Positions 1-8,113 of a stretch of 64,000 nucleotides of DNA are shown one piece after another. Below the pieces are notes generated by a model that saw nothing but the letters and a program-made list of their open reading frames with translations, did not search any database and had not been told where the DNA came from. The stretch comes from Albitalea sp966211955 (GTDB lineage Bacteria > Pseudomonadota > Gammaproteobacteria > Burkholderiales > Burkholderiaceae_C): the NCBI GenBank assembly GCA_966211955.1, contig CBIHOF010000002.1:1-64000 (forward strand), read 5' to 3'. Made by a program: the position numbers and the translations under genes. Positions within the stretch are counted from its first letter, which is position 1. The number at the start of each line of letters is the position of its first letter.

Positions 1-283
1 GGCCGGCCTGGTACTCGCGCAGGAACTCGGCGAAGACGCGGTCCTTGTAGTCGGCGGCGAAGTTGACGTGCTCGATCTCGATGCCCAGCACGTCGGCGAC
101 GCTCGCCGCATCGAGAAAGTCCTGGCGCGACGAGCAGTACTCATCGTCGTCATCGTCTTCCCAGTTCTTCATGAAGATGGCGACGACCTCGTGGCCTTGC
201 TGCTTGAGCAGGTGCGCGGTCACGGCCGAATCGACCCCGCCCGACAGACCCACGACCACCCGTTGCTTCTTCCCCTGCGACAT
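1..283 (-). CDS. mnmA: tRNA-specific 2-thiouridylase MnmA (3' part outside window)
   Basis: Only the first 94 residues are in the window; the gene runs off the left edge. MnmA activates U34 of tRNA-Lys, -Glu and -Gln with ATP and inserts sulfur relayed from the IscS/Tus system, in the cytoplasm. The reading frame starts MSQGKKQRVVVGLSGGVDSA; the SGGVDS PP-loop for ATP is near residues 14-19, and FMKNWED and EYCSSRQD follow, as in the family. The ATG at 283 lies 64 bases downstream of the GST stop codon, same strand. A NudJ-like gene lies two genes upstream, echoing the E. coli mnmA-nudJ neighbourhood. Identity is clear despite truncation. Confidence 0.93.
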   Translation of the reverse strand, partial: MSQGKKQRVVVGLSGGVDSAVTAHLLKQQGHEVVAIFMKNWEDDDDDEYCSSRQDFLDAASVADVLGIEIEHVNFAADYKDRVFAEFLREYQAG

Positions 284-347
284 GCCGGGATTGTAGGAAG
301 ACCATGCCGGTCAGGCCCGGGCGGGGCCATTGGGCCGCGGACGACAC

Positions 348-977
348 CTATTCCAGTCCCTCGAAAGGCGTGCGCCATGCCTGCAGGTCCATCAGCTGCG
401 CATGCCAGCGCTGGATGTTGGTGAAACCCTGCAGCGGCAGCGCCGCCCGCTCGAAGGGCAAGGCGCACGCGACGCGGAAGTCCGCGTACGACAGCCGGTC
501 GCCCACCAACCAGCGCCGGCCCGCAAGCGCGTCGTCGAGCACCTTGGCATGGGTGCGCAACTCGCCATCCAGCTGTGCCAGCACGGCCGGGTCCGCCGTC
601 TCGTCGGACCAGCTCGGCCGCGACACTCGGAAGAAATACAGGTCGCCCGCCGCGCGATTGAAGTGCTGGGCGCTCCAGCTCAGCCACTTGACCAGGTCCA
701 CCAGCCCATCGCCCCAGGGCCAGAAGCTGGATTCGACCATTTGCGACAGGCGGCAGGCGACCGCGTCGGTCTCCCATGTCGAGCGATCGCCTTCCACCAG
801 GATGGGGCACAGGAGGTTGGGGTTGAGCGGCTCGAAGACTGCGGCTTGCGCCGGGTCGCGCGGGTGCGAGCGCCGGTACTCGACCGGTGCCAACAGATGC
901 CGCGCCACGGCCACGGCCAGCCGGGGGTTGAGGTTGTGCGTGTAGTGCAGGACAGCCCGCGGAGTGCTGGATTCCAT
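348..977 (-). CDS. Glutathione S-transferase family protein
   Basis: A 209-residue cytosolic GST-fold protein. The N-terminal thioredoxin-like half contains the LNPNLLCPILV segment (the cis-Pro region) followed by a TWETDAVACRLS stretch that in GSTs contacts the gamma-glutamyl group. The C-terminal helical half has the usual WLVGDRLSYADFRVA hydrophobic/N-capping motif. An in-frame ATG exists at 1046, but the ATG at 977 starts right at the beta-1 strand (AVLHYTHN) and fits family length, so I chose it. It sits between the Nudix gene and mnmA on the same strand. Substrate cannot be read from sequence. Confidence 0.85.
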   Translation of the reverse strand: MESSTPRAVLHYTHNLNPRLAVAVARHLLAPVEYRRSHPRDPAQAAVFEPLNPNLLCPILVEGDRSTWETDAVACRLSQMVESSFWPWGDGLVDLVKWLSWSAQHFNRAAGDLYFFRVSRPSWSDETADPAVLAQLDGELRTHAKVLDDALAGRRWLVGDRLSYADFRVACALPFERAALPLQGFTNIQRWHAQLMDLQAWRTPFEGLE

Positions 978-1082
978 GAGGCGATGCCTTTCGTGCGATG
1001 AATGGGACACACCTCCACGACGAATCAGCCCGCCGGTTTTCGACACCGCGCCCAGGACGGGTGCCCCAGGCTCAAATTCAAG

Positions 1083-1577
1083 TCAACCGTGTTTCACTTC
1101 TGGCGCAAACACCGTCGGATCGCAATAGACCGTGTCCAGCGGGAAGCGCTTGCCGGCGGCGAAGTCCTCAATGCACTTGAGCACGAGCGCGCTGCGGTGG
1201 CGCGGTGCGCTCGCGCGGATCTCGTCCAGCGTCATCCACAGCGTGCGGACGATGCCGGTGTCCAGCGAGCGCGCTGGGTCGGCATCGCCGCAGGTGCCGC
1301 CGAAGGCGAAGCGCAGGTAGGTGACATCCTCGTCACGCGAAGGCCGCTTGAAGCGCGCGAGGTACACGCCCACCAGCCGGTCGGGCATGAACACGCGGGT
1401 CGTCTCCTCCAGTGCCTCGCGCACCGCGCCATCCTGCGGCGACTCGCCGGGGTCGAGGTGGCCGGCCGGGTTGTTGAGCTTCAGGCCCTCGGGGGTGTGT
1501 TCTTCCACCAACAGAAAGCGGCCATCTCTTTCGATGACGGCCGCCACGGTGACACTGGGTTTCCATCGCTTAGCCAT
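1083..1577 (-). CDS. Nudix hydrolase, NudJ-like
   Basis: A 164-residue Nudix protein. The Nudix box runs from residue 39 to 61: G39, E45, R53 E54 and E57 E58, the acidic cluster that binds the catalytic metals. The overall layout (start KPSVTVAAVIERDGRFLLVEE, PAGHLDPGE, and C-terminal AAGKRFPLDTVY) resembles E. coli NudJ, which hydrolyses HMP-pyrophosphate and nucleoside di/triphosphates. NudJ is also encoded beside mnmA in E. coli, and here mnmA is two genes downstream on the same strand, which supports the assignment. Divergent from pntAA across a 258-base region. Confidence 0.85.
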   Translation of the reverse strand: MAKRWKPSVTVAAVIERDGRFLLVEEHTPEGLKLNNPAGHLDPGESPQDGAVREALEETTRVFMPDRLVGVYLARFKRPSRDEDVTYLRFAFGGTCGDADPARSLDTGIVRTLWMTLDEIRASAPRHRSALVLKCIEDFAAGKRFPLDTVYCDPTVFAPEVKHG

Positions 1578-1620
1578 TCGCGCATCCTAGCGTTGCCTGC
1601 ATCATCCCCAAGCGGCCGCC

Positions 1621-1710
1621 CATCAAGCCACCCCCGCAGATCCGGCTCCGCCGGGCTGCTGGGGGGGCGCCCCTTGGGGGCAGGAGCGCAGCGACTGGGG
1701 GGCTCTCTCA
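1621..1710 (-). repeat. Dispersed GC-rich intergenic repeat, copy 1
   Basis: Read on the minus strand this stretch is nearly identical over about 85 bases to the block at 14022-14107 and clearly related to 24739-24827 and 38737-38820. Shared cores include CAGTCGCTNCGCTCCTGCCCC and CGGAGCCGGATC. It contains complementary C-runs and G-runs and a CCGGCGGAGCCGG palindrome, so it can fold into hairpins. This copy lies between the divergent starts of the Nudix gene and pntAA, whereas the other three directly follow stop codons. Confidence 0.8.
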
Positions 1711-1835
1711 GGGAACCTCAAGCTGTTTTGTGTAAGCTGCGCGACATTCGAACCCGGCCGGGCTGTCGCCCGCGAGACCGCCAGAGGCTGTGCATCAGGG
1801 TTCAATCGAATTTCAAGGCGTCCAGGAGGCTTTCC

Positions 1836-2951
1836 ATGTTGATAGGGGTTCCGCTCGAAACAGCGGCCGGGGAGACGCGTGTTGCCGTCACGCCCGAAAC
1901 GGCGAAGAAACTCAAGGCGCAGGGCCACACCCTGCGCATCCAGTCGGGGGCCGGCATCAAGGCAAGCGCGACCGACGAGGCCTATGCCGCGGTGGGCGCC
2001 GAGATCACCGACCAGGCCGGCGCCTTTGCCTGCGACCTCGTGCTCAAGGTGCGCTCGCCGCTGGACAGCGAGCTGCAGCTCATGAACACCGGCGCGGCGC
2101 TCGTGGGCATGCTCAACCCCTTCGATCGCGACAACCTGCATCGCCTGGCCGGCGCCGGCGTCACCAGCTTCGCGCTCGAGGCCGCGCCGCGCACGACGCG
2201 CGCGCAAAGCATGGACGTGCTGAGCTCGCAAGCCAACATCGCCGGCTACAAGGCCGTGATGATGGCCGCCGACAAGTACCAGCGCTTCTTCCCGATGCTG
2301 ATGACGGCGGCCGGCACGGTCAAGGCCGCGCGCGTGGTCATCCTCGGTGTCGGCGTGGCAGGCCTGCAGGCGATCGCCACCGCCAAGCGGCTGGGTGCCG
2401 TGATCGAGGCGAGCGACGTGCGGCCGAGCGTGAAGGAACAGGTCGAGTCGCTGGGGGCGAAGTTCATCGACGTGTCCTACGACACGCCGGAAGAAAAGGA
2501 AGCGGCCGAGGGCGTGGGCGGCTACGCCAAGCCCATGCCGCAGAGCTGGCTCGACCGCCAGAAGATCGAGGTGGCCAAGCGCGTGGCAGCGGCCGACATC
2601 GTGATCACCACCGCGCTGATCCCGGGTCGCCCGGCGCCGGTGCTGGTGACCGAGGAGATGGTCAAGGCCATGAAGCCGGGTTCGGTGGTCGTCGACCTCG
2701 CGGCGATCCAGGGCGGCAACTGCCCGCTGACCGAAGCCGGCCGCACGGTGGTCAAGCATGGCGTGACGCTGATTGGCGAGACGAATTTGCCGGCGCTCGT
2801 TGCTGCTGACGCCTCCGCGCTCTATGCGCGCAACGTGCTCGATTTCCTCAAGCTGGTGCTGACCAAGGAAGGCACGTTCAACGTGCCGATGGACGACGAC
2901 ATCGTGGCGGCTTGCCTGATGACGCAAGGCGGCGAGGTCAAGCGCAAATGA
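1836..2951 (+). CDS. pntAA: NAD(P) transhydrogenase subunit alpha part 1 (NAD-binding domain dI)
   Basis: A 371-residue soluble dI subunit of the proton-translocating transhydrogenase, which passes hydride between NAD(H) and NADP(H) at the cost of the proton gradient. The start MLIGVPLE...ETRVAVTPETAKKL is the alanine-dehydrogenase/PNT N-terminal signature, and GVGVAGLQAIATAKRLGA is the NAD-binding Rossmann loop. The ATG has an AGGAGG ribosome-binding site (1824-1829) six bases upstream. This is the split-subunit form: the membrane part of alpha is a separate gene (pntAB), but panD intervenes, overlapping this gene by ATGA. Confidence 0.96.
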   Translation: MLIGVPLETAAGETRVAVTPETAKKLKAQGHTLRIQSGAGIKASATDEAYAAVGAEITDQAGAFACDLVLKVRSPLDSELQLMNTGAALVGMLNPFDRDNLHRLAGAGVTSFALEAAPRTTRAQSMDVLSSQANIAGYKAVMMAADKYQRFFPMLMTAAGTVKAARVVILGVGVAGLQAIATAKRLGAVIEASDVRPSVKEQVESLGAKFIDVSYDTPEEKEAAEGVGGYAKPMPQSWLDRQKIEVAKRVAAADIVITTALIPGRPAPVLVTEEMVKAMKPGSVVVDLAAIQGGNCPLTEAGRTVVKHGVTLIGETNLPALVAADASALYARNVLDFLKLVLTKEGTFNVPMDDDIVAACLMTQGGEVKRK

Positions 2952-3310
2952 ACAGAGTGATGCTTCGCGCGAAGCTGCATCGCGCGACGGTGACCGAGGC
3001 GGACCTTCACTACGAAGGGTCATGCGGCATCGACGAGGACCTGATGGATGCCGCCGACATGCGCGAATACGAGGCGATCGACCTCTACAACGTGCAGAAC
3101 GGCGAGCGCTTCTCCACCTACATCATCAAGGCCCCGCGTGGATCGGGCGCGATCTCGCTCAACGGCGCGGCGGCCCGCAAGGCGCATGTCGGCGACCTGC
3201 TCATCATCTGCACCTACGCTCCGATGTCGGAGAACGAGGTCCGCGAGCACAAGCCCCGTGTGGTTCTTCTCGACGAGAAGAACCGCATCAAAGAAGTTCG
3301 CAAACTCTGA
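2948..3310 (+). CDS. panD: Aspartate 1-decarboxylase PanD
   Basis: A 120-residue pyruvoyl enzyme that makes beta-alanine from L-aspartate for pantothenate and CoA synthesis. The precursor self-cleaves between Gly24 and Ser25: residues 22-26 read YEGSC, and Ser25 would become the pyruvoyl group. K9 (RAKLHRATVT), Y58-region (FSTYIIKA) and NGAAA, which matches the family's N72-G-A-A-A loop, are present. Its ATG overlaps the pntAA stop (ATGA, 2948-2951) and pntAB starts 10 bases after its stop, so it is translationally embedded in the transhydrogenase operon. This placement is unusual; the call itself is firm. Confidence 0.96.
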   Translation: MNRVMLRAKLHRATVTEADLHYEGSCGIDEDLMDAADMREYEAIDLYNVQNGERFSTYIIKAPRGSGAISLNGAAARKAHVGDLLIICTYAPMSENEVREHKPRVVLLDEKNRIKEVRKL

Positions 3311-3320
3311 GGAGAAGACG

Positions 3321-3644
3321 ATGGAACACCTCGTCAGTCCGACCATCACCAACCTGATCATCTTCGTGCTCGCCATCTACGTGGGCTACCACGTGGTGTG
3401 GACGGTCACACCTGCGTTGCACACGCCGCTGATGGCGGTGACCAATGCGATCTCGGCGATCGTGATCGTGGGCGCGATGCTCGCGGCCGCGCTCACCGAG
3501 ACGCCGATGGGCAAGGGCATGGGCGTGCTCGCCGTGGCGCTGGCCTCGGTCAACATCTTCGGCGGCTTCCTCGTCACGAGGCGAATGCTCGAGATGTTCA
3601 AGAAGAAGGAAAAGAAGGTCGCCGTGAAGGAGGACGCCAAGTGA
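3321..3644 (+). CDS. pntAB: NAD(P) transhydrogenase subunit alpha part 2 (membrane segment)
   Basis: A 107-residue membrane protein giving the first transmembrane helices of the transhydrogenase dII domain. Three to four hydrophobic segments are visible (about residues 11-29, 42-58 and 68-86) ending in a Lys-rich cytoplasmic tail (KKKEKKVAVKED). The ATG follows GGAGAAGACG, a good Shine-Dalgarno. A conserved GFLVTRRMLEMF stretch precedes the tail, as in other PntAB proteins. It lies between panD (10 bases) and pntB (overlapping by GTGA). Confidence 0.95.
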   Translation: MEHLVSPTITNLIIFVLAIYVGYHVVWTVTPALHTPLMAVTNAISAIVIVGAMLAAALTETPMGKGMGVLAVALASVNIFGGFLVTRRMLEMFKKKEKKVAVKEDAK

Positions 3645-5065
3645 GCATGAACCTCGTCACGCTGCTGTACCTGATCGCGAGCGTGTGCTTCATCCAGGCG
3701 CTCAAGGGCCTGTCGCACCCCACCACATCGATCCGCGGCAACCTCTTCGGCATGGTCGGCATGGGCATCGCGGTGCTCACGACGGCCGCGCTCATCATCA
3801 CGATGGCCAGCGGCAACGTCGGCGGCATCGCGTGGGTGCTGCTCGGCCTCATCGCAGGCGGTGCCTACGGCGCCTACCGCGCGAAGACGGTCGAGATGAC
3901 CAAGATGCCCGAGCTCGTGGCGTTCTTCCACAGCATGATCGGCCTGGCCGCGGTGTTCATCGCCATTGCCGCCGTGCTGGAGCCTGCGGCCCTGCTGCAT
4001 GGCCTTGAGAAGGGCGCACCGATTCCCACCGGCAACCGGCTCGAGCTCTTCCTCGGTGCGGCCATCGGCGCCATCACCTTCAGCGGCTCGGTGATCGCCT
4101 TCGGCAAGTTGTCGGGCACCTACAAGTTCCGCCTCTTCAAGGGCGCGCCGGTGCAGTTCCCGGGCCAGCACATGCTCAACCTCGTGCTGGGCCTGTTGAC
4201 CATCGGCCTCGGTGTCTACTTCGTCGCGACGCAAAGCATGCCGGCCTTCTTCGCGATGCTGGCCTTGAGCTTCGTGATGGGCGTGCTGATCATCATCCCG
4301 ATCGGCGGCGCGGACATGCCCGTGGTGGTGTCGATGTTGAACAGCTACTCGGGCTGGGCAGCCGCGGGCATCGGCTTCTCGCTGGACAACTCGATGCTGA
4401 TCATCGCGGGCTCGCTGGTGGGCTCGTCGGGCGCGATCCTGAGCTACATCATGTGCAAGGCGATGAACCGGTCGTTCTTCAACGTCATCCTGGGCGGCTT
4501 TGGCGGCGAGGCTTCTGGCCCGGCCGCCGCGACCGAGCAGCGACCGGTGAAGAGCGGCAGTGCCGATGATGCGGCTTTCATTCTTGGCAATGCAGAGACG
4601 GTGGTGATCGTGCCGGGCTACGGCCTGGCGGTCGCGCGCGCGCAGCACGCCGTGAAGGAGCTCGCCGCCAAGCTCACCGAGAAGGGCATCACCGTCAAGT
4701 ATGCGATCCACCCCGTGGCTGGCCGCATGCCGGGCCACATGAACGTGCTGCTGGCCGAGGCCGAGGTGCCCTACGACCAGGTGTTCGAGATGGAAGACAT
4801 CAACGGCGAGTTCGGCCAGGCCGACGTCGCGATCATCCTCGGCGCCAACGACGTGGTGAACCCTGCTGCACTCACCAAGGGCACGCCGATCTATGGCATG
4901 CCGATCCTGGAGGCCTACAAGGCCAAGACCATCATCGTCAACAAGCGCTCGATGGCCGCGGGCTACGCGGGCCTGGACAACGAACTCTTCTACATGGACA
5001 AGACCATGATGGTGTTCGGCGACGCGAAGAAGGTCGTGGAAGACATGGTGAAGGCGATCGAGTAG
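3641..5065 (+). CDS. pntB: NAD(P) transhydrogenase subunit beta
   Basis: A 474-residue integral membrane protein carrying the rest of the proton channel (dII) and the NADP(H)-binding domain (dIII). About nine helices occupy the first 280 residues. The C-terminal part has the NADP fold: VVIVPGYGLAVARAQ, the HPVAGRMPGHMNVLLAEA loop and GANDVVNPAA. I prefer the GTG at 3641, which overlaps the pntAB stop and lies seven bases after AAGGAGG (3627-3633); an ATG six bases later is the alternative. Last gene of the pntAA-panD-pntAB-pntB operon, followed by a strong terminator. Confidence 0.95.
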   Translation: MSMNLVTLLYLIASVCFIQALKGLSHPTTSIRGNLFGMVGMGIAVLTTAALIITMASGNVGGIAWVLLGLIAGGAYGAYRAKTVEMTKMPELVAFFHSMIGLAAVFIAIAAVLEPAALLHGLEKGAPIPTGNRLELFLGAAIGAITFSGSVIAFGKLSGTYKFRLFKGAPVQFPGQHMLNLVLGLLTIGLGVYFVATQSMPAFFAMLALSFVMGVLIIIPIGGADMPVVVSMLNSYSGWAAAGIGFSLDNSMLIIAGSLVGSSGAILSYIMCKAMNRSFFNVILGGFGGEASGPAAATEQRPVKSGSADDAAFILGNAETVVIVPGYGLAVARAQHAVKELAAKLTEKGITVKYAIHPVAGRMPGHMNVLLAEAEVPYDQVFEMEDINGEFGQADVAIILGANDVVNPAALTKGTPIYGMPILEAYKAKTIIVNKRSMAAGYAGLDNELFYMDKTMMVFGDAKKVVEDMVKAIE

Positions 5066-5118
5066 TGCACGCTCTTTGACCGTGCGGCGCACCAGTCGCG
5101 CGAATGCATCGATGCACC

Positions 5119-5146
5119 AAGGCCGGGCCGAGTCCCCGGCCTTTTT
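5119..5146 (+). terminator. Rho-independent terminator of the pnt operon
   Basis: A nine-base-pair perfect stem, AAGGCCGGG (5119-5127) with CCCGGCCTT (5135-5143), followed by a T-run, about 55 bases after the pntB stop codon. Confidence 0.9.
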
Positions 5147-5271
5147 CTTGCACTCGCGCGAGGGGCTACGGGTTTACGTCAGCCCTCGGTCAGGGGGGTG
5201 TCGCTCCCTGCAACGGAACCATTCAGTTAAAACCTCGAGGTCCGAGAAAACACAACCCTCCGGAGGATTCC

Positions 5272-6309
5272 TTGATCTCTACCAGACTCCGTGCGGCCCT
5301 GGCCGCACTGCCCCTCGCGTTGGCCTTCACCCAGGCCGCGCATGCCGTGTCGTCAGCCGACGATCCGGCGGGCCGCGTGCTGAACCCCGGCATGTTCGGT
5401 GGTCAGTTCGACGGCGTTGCCAAGCTGTTGTTCTCCAACAGCGGCGGCAACTTCGTGTGCTCAGGCTCGCTGCTCGCCGGCGGCCAGTACGTGCTCACGG
5501 CCGCCCACTGCGCCGATGACTTCACCTCGATGACCGTCGACTTCAAGCTCGGCACCGAGACACGCACCGCCGCGGCGGCCTACGTTCACTCGGGGTGGAC
5601 GGGCACGTTGAACGACGGCTCCGACATCGCCATCATCAAGCTCGACTCCAAGGTCACCGACATCAACGGTTTCCACCTGAGCTCCACCAACGACATGGGC
5701 AAGAACGTGCTGCTCGCGGGCTATGGCCTCGTGGGCCAGGGCACCGACGGCGCCACCGGCTTCGACCGCGACCCGCCCGGCACGGTGCCGCGCGTGTGGC
5801 GCCCGCACTTCGGCTACAACACCATCGACGCCTTCGGCAAGGACCTGGACGACGCGCTGTTCGGCCCGGGCGCCGGCAGCAACGCCTACGGCGAAAACTA
5901 CGTCTACGACTTCGACGACGGCACCGATTCGAAGAACGCGATGCAGCGCCTGAAGGACGAATTCGGCGGCGCGTGGGCGAACAGCAGCCTGGGCCTGGGT
6001 GCCGATGAAGCCCTGATCGCAGGCGGTGACTCCGGCGGCGGCGACTTCGTCTGGACCGGCACCGAGTGGCTGCTGACCGGCGTGCACTCGTGGGGCTGGG
6101 ATGTCTGCGGCCAGGTCTTCGCAACCTGCGATTCCAACCCCGGCATCAACTCCAGCTTCGGCGACATCTCCGCATCGACCGCGGTGTTCTCGCACACCGA
6201 CTGGATCAACAGCATCACGACACCGGTGCCCGAGCCCGAGACCTACGCACTCATGCTGCTGGGCTTGGGGCTTCTCGGCACGGTCTCACGCCGCCGCAAG
6301 GCCCGCTGA
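5272..6309 (+). CDS. Trypsin-like serine protease with PEP-CTERM anchor
   Basis: A 345-residue exported S1-family protease. A signal peptide occupies residues 1-25 (ending TQAAHA). The catalytic triad is visible as LTAAHC (His), SDIAIIKLD (Asp) and GGDSGGGDF (Ser). The C-terminus VPEPETYALMLLGLGLLGTVSRRRKAR is a textbook PEP-CTERM signal (PEP motif, hydrophobic helix, Arg-rich end), processed by an exosortase that must be encoded elsewhere. Start: the frame is open upstream to an ATG at 5104, but GGAGG (5262-5266) sits five bases before a TTG at 5272 that begins exactly at the signal peptide, so TTG is chosen. Flanked by two terminators, so probably monocistronic. Confidence 0.9.
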   Translation: MISTRLRAALAALPLALAFTQAAHAVSSADDPAGRVLNPGMFGGQFDGVAKLLFSNSGGNFVCSGSLLAGGQYVLTAAHCADDFTSMTVDFKLGTETRTAAAAYVHSGWTGTLNDGSDIAIIKLDSKVTDINGFHLSSTNDMGKNVLLAGYGLVGQGTDGATGFDRDPPGTVPRVWRPHFGYNTIDAFGKDLDDALFGPGAGSNAYGENYVYDFDDGTDSKNAMQRLKDEFGGAWANSSLGLGADEALIAGGDSGGGDFVWTGTEWLLTGVHSWGWDVCGQVFATCDSNPGINSSFGDISASTAVFSHTDWINSITTPVPEPETYALMLLGLGLLGTVSRRRKAR

Positions 6310-6343
6310 AGCGACGCGAAGCCGCTCGAGCGGCTTCGGTACA

Positions 6344-6372
6344 AACGGCACCCTTCGTGGTGCCGTTTTTTT
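6344..6372 (+). terminator. Rho-independent terminator after the PEP-CTERM protease
   Basis: Perfect nine-pair stem AACGGCACC (6344-6352) and GGTGCCGTT (6359-6367) with a six-base loop and a seven-T tail, 34 bases past the stop codon. Another short hairpin (GAAGCCGCTCGAGCGGCTTC) lies just upstream. Confidence 0.92.
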
Positions 6373-6414
6373 CGTCCGTTGTCTGGATGCGCGCCTTGTA
6401 CCGAAAGCGCCGCC

Positions 6415-7281
6415 TTACTCGTCGAGCAGCCGTGGATCCCACGCATGCACCTTCTGCCGCTGCTCACCCAACCCCTCGATACCCAGTCGCATCTCATCAC
6501 CGGCCTTGAGGAAGATCGGTGACGGCTTCTGCCCGAGGCCCACGCCCGGCGGCGTGCCGGTGCTGATCAGGTCTCCCGGGTGCAGCGTCATGAAGCGGCT
6601 GATGTAGCTCACGAGCGTGGCCACGCCGAAGACCATCGTCTTCGTGCTGCCGTTCTGGAAGCGCCGGCCGTTCACCTCCAGCCACATCGAGAGAGCCTGC
6701 GGATCGGCAACTTCATCGCGCGTGACGAGCCACGGGCCGACGGGGCCGAAGGTGTCGCAGCCCTTGCCCTTGTCCCATTGGCCGCCGCGTTCGAGCTGGT
6801 ACTCGCGCTCGGAGAGGTCGTTGACCACGCAGTAGCCAGCGACGTGGTTGAGCGCGTCGGCTTCCGACACATAGCGCGCCTTGCTGCCGATCACCACGCC
6901 CAGCTCCACCTCCCAGTCGCTCTTCACCGAGTCGCGCGGCAGCACCACCGCATCGTTCGGGCCGATGAGCGCGCTGGTCGTCTTCATGAAGAGCACCGGC
7001 TCGGCCGGCACCGGCATGCCTGATTCGGCCGCATGGTCGGCGTAGTTCAAACCGACGCAGATGAACTTGCCCATGCCGGTCCACGGCACGCCGAAGCGCA
7101 CGGGGCCGCTCACGATGGGCAGGTCGGAGACGGGCAGTGCCTTCAGGCGGGCGAGGCTGTCTGGCGACAGCGTCGCGGCATCGATGCCGGGCAGCACGCT
7201 CGACAGGTCGCGCACGCGGCCCTCGGCATCGACCAGGCCGGGCTTTTCCGCGCCCTTGGCGCCGTGGCGGATCAACTTCAT
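6415..7281 (-). CDS. Fumarylacetoacetate hydrolase family protein (2,4-diketo-3-deoxy-sugar-acid hydrolase or ureidoglycolate-lyase-like)
   Basis: A 288-residue FAH-superfamily enzyme that hydrolyses or decarboxylates beta-diketo acids with a divalent metal. The FAH core is complete: GLNYADHAAESG, the metal ligands in DWEVELGVVIG (E-x-E...), the GYCVVNDLSER block and STGTPPGVGLG. Such proteins are often named ureidoglycolate lyase, but the gene follows a short-chain dehydrogenase by 32 bases and a FadR-type regulator, the arrangement of L-fuconate/L-rhamnonate oxidation clusters, where this enzyme cleaves 2,4-diketo-3-deoxy-L-fuconate. Family is certain; substrate is inferred from neighbours. 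Confidence 0.85.
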   Translation of the reverse strand: MKLIRHGAKGAEKPGLVDAEGRVRDLSSVLPGIDAATLSPDSLARLKALPVSDLPIVSGPVRFGVPWTGMGKFICVGLNYADHAAESGMPVPAEPVLFMKTTSALIGPNDAVVLPRDSVKSDWEVELGVVIGSKARYVSEADALNHVAGYCVVNDLSEREYQLERGGQWDKGKGCDTFGPVGPWLVTRDEVADPQALSMWLEVNGRRFQNGSTKTMVFGVATLVSYISRFMTLHPGDLISTGTPPGVGLGQKPSPIFLKAGDEMRLGIEGLGEQRQKVHAWDPRLLDE

Positions 7282-7313
7282 CTCAACACTCCTTGATTGC
7301 GTTCTCGCGTCGT

Positions 7314-8069
7314 TCAGTTGGACCAGCCGCCGTCGATGACCTGCGCGGTGCCGGTGGTGAAGGCCGATTCATCGCTCGCAAGGTACACCGCGAGCGCCGC
7401 GATCTCGTCCGTGCGGCCAAGCCGGCCCATGGGCTGTCGACCCACGAAGGCGGCCTGCACCTGCTCGATGCTCTGGCCGCTCTTGCGGGCCTGTTCGGTG
7501 ATGCGCTGGCGCAGCGAGGGCGATTCGACCGTGCCCGGACAGATCGCGTTGCAGCGCACGCCCTGGGCCACGAAGTCGGCGGCGATGGACTTGGTGAGCC
7601 CGATCACCGCCGCCTTGCTCGCGCCATAGGCGAAGCGATTGGGCGCGCCCTTGATGCTGCTGGCCACCGACGAGATGTTGATGATGGAGCCGCCGCCGTG
7701 CGCGAGCATGCCGGGCAGCACCGCGCGCGCGAGCCGGTACATCGATTTCACGTTCAGCTCGAATGCGAAGTCCCAGTCGGATTCCTCGCACTCCAGCACG
7801 CTGCCGGCGTGCACGAAGCCGGCGGCGTTGACCAGCACGTCCACGGTCGGCAGCGAGGTGACAAGCGCGCGGATGGCAGCACCGTCGGTCACGTCCAGGC
7901 GGCGCGTGGTGATGCCAGGCGTCTCGGCCAGCGTGCCGAGCAGCGCCTCGTTGAGGTCGGTGGCCACGACGCTCGCGCCCTCGGCCGCGAAGGCAAGCGC
8001 CGTCGCATGGCCGATGCCTTGCGCGGCCGCGGTGACCAGGGCCGTCTTGCCTGCCAGGCGTTGCGTCAT
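7314..8069 (-). CDS. Short-chain dehydrogenase/reductase, 2-keto-3-deoxy-L-fuconate dehydrogenase-like
   Basis: A 251-residue classical SDR. The cofactor loop TAAAQGIGHATA with Asp in VVATDLN suggests NAD(H). NAAG, the catalytic Ser (NISSVASS) and YGASK complete the active site; the end AQVIDGGWS is typical. Similar proteins are 2-keto-3-deoxy-L-fuconate dehydrogenases and DHRS6/BDH2-type enzymes. The frame is open to an ATG at 8117, but MTQRLAGKTALVT from 8069 matches the family start. It lies between the GntR regulator (44 bases) and the FAH hydrolase (32 bases), presumably one operon. Confidence 0.85.
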   Translation of the reverse strand: MTQRLAGKTALVTAAAQGIGHATALAFAAEGASVVATDLNEALLGTLAETPGITTRRLDVTDGAAIRALVTSLPTVDVLVNAAGFVHAGSVLECEESDWDFAFELNVKSMYRLARAVLPGMLAHGGGSIINISSVASSIKGAPNRFAYGASKAAVIGLTKSIAADFVAQGVRCNAICPGTVESPSLRQRITEQARKSGQSIEQVQAAFVGRQPMGRLGRTDEIAALAVYLASDESAFTTGTAQVIDGGWSN

Positions 8070-8113
8070 GTCGTGTGTCTCCGGGTGCTCTTGAAGTAGT
8101 GGCGCGACGCGCA

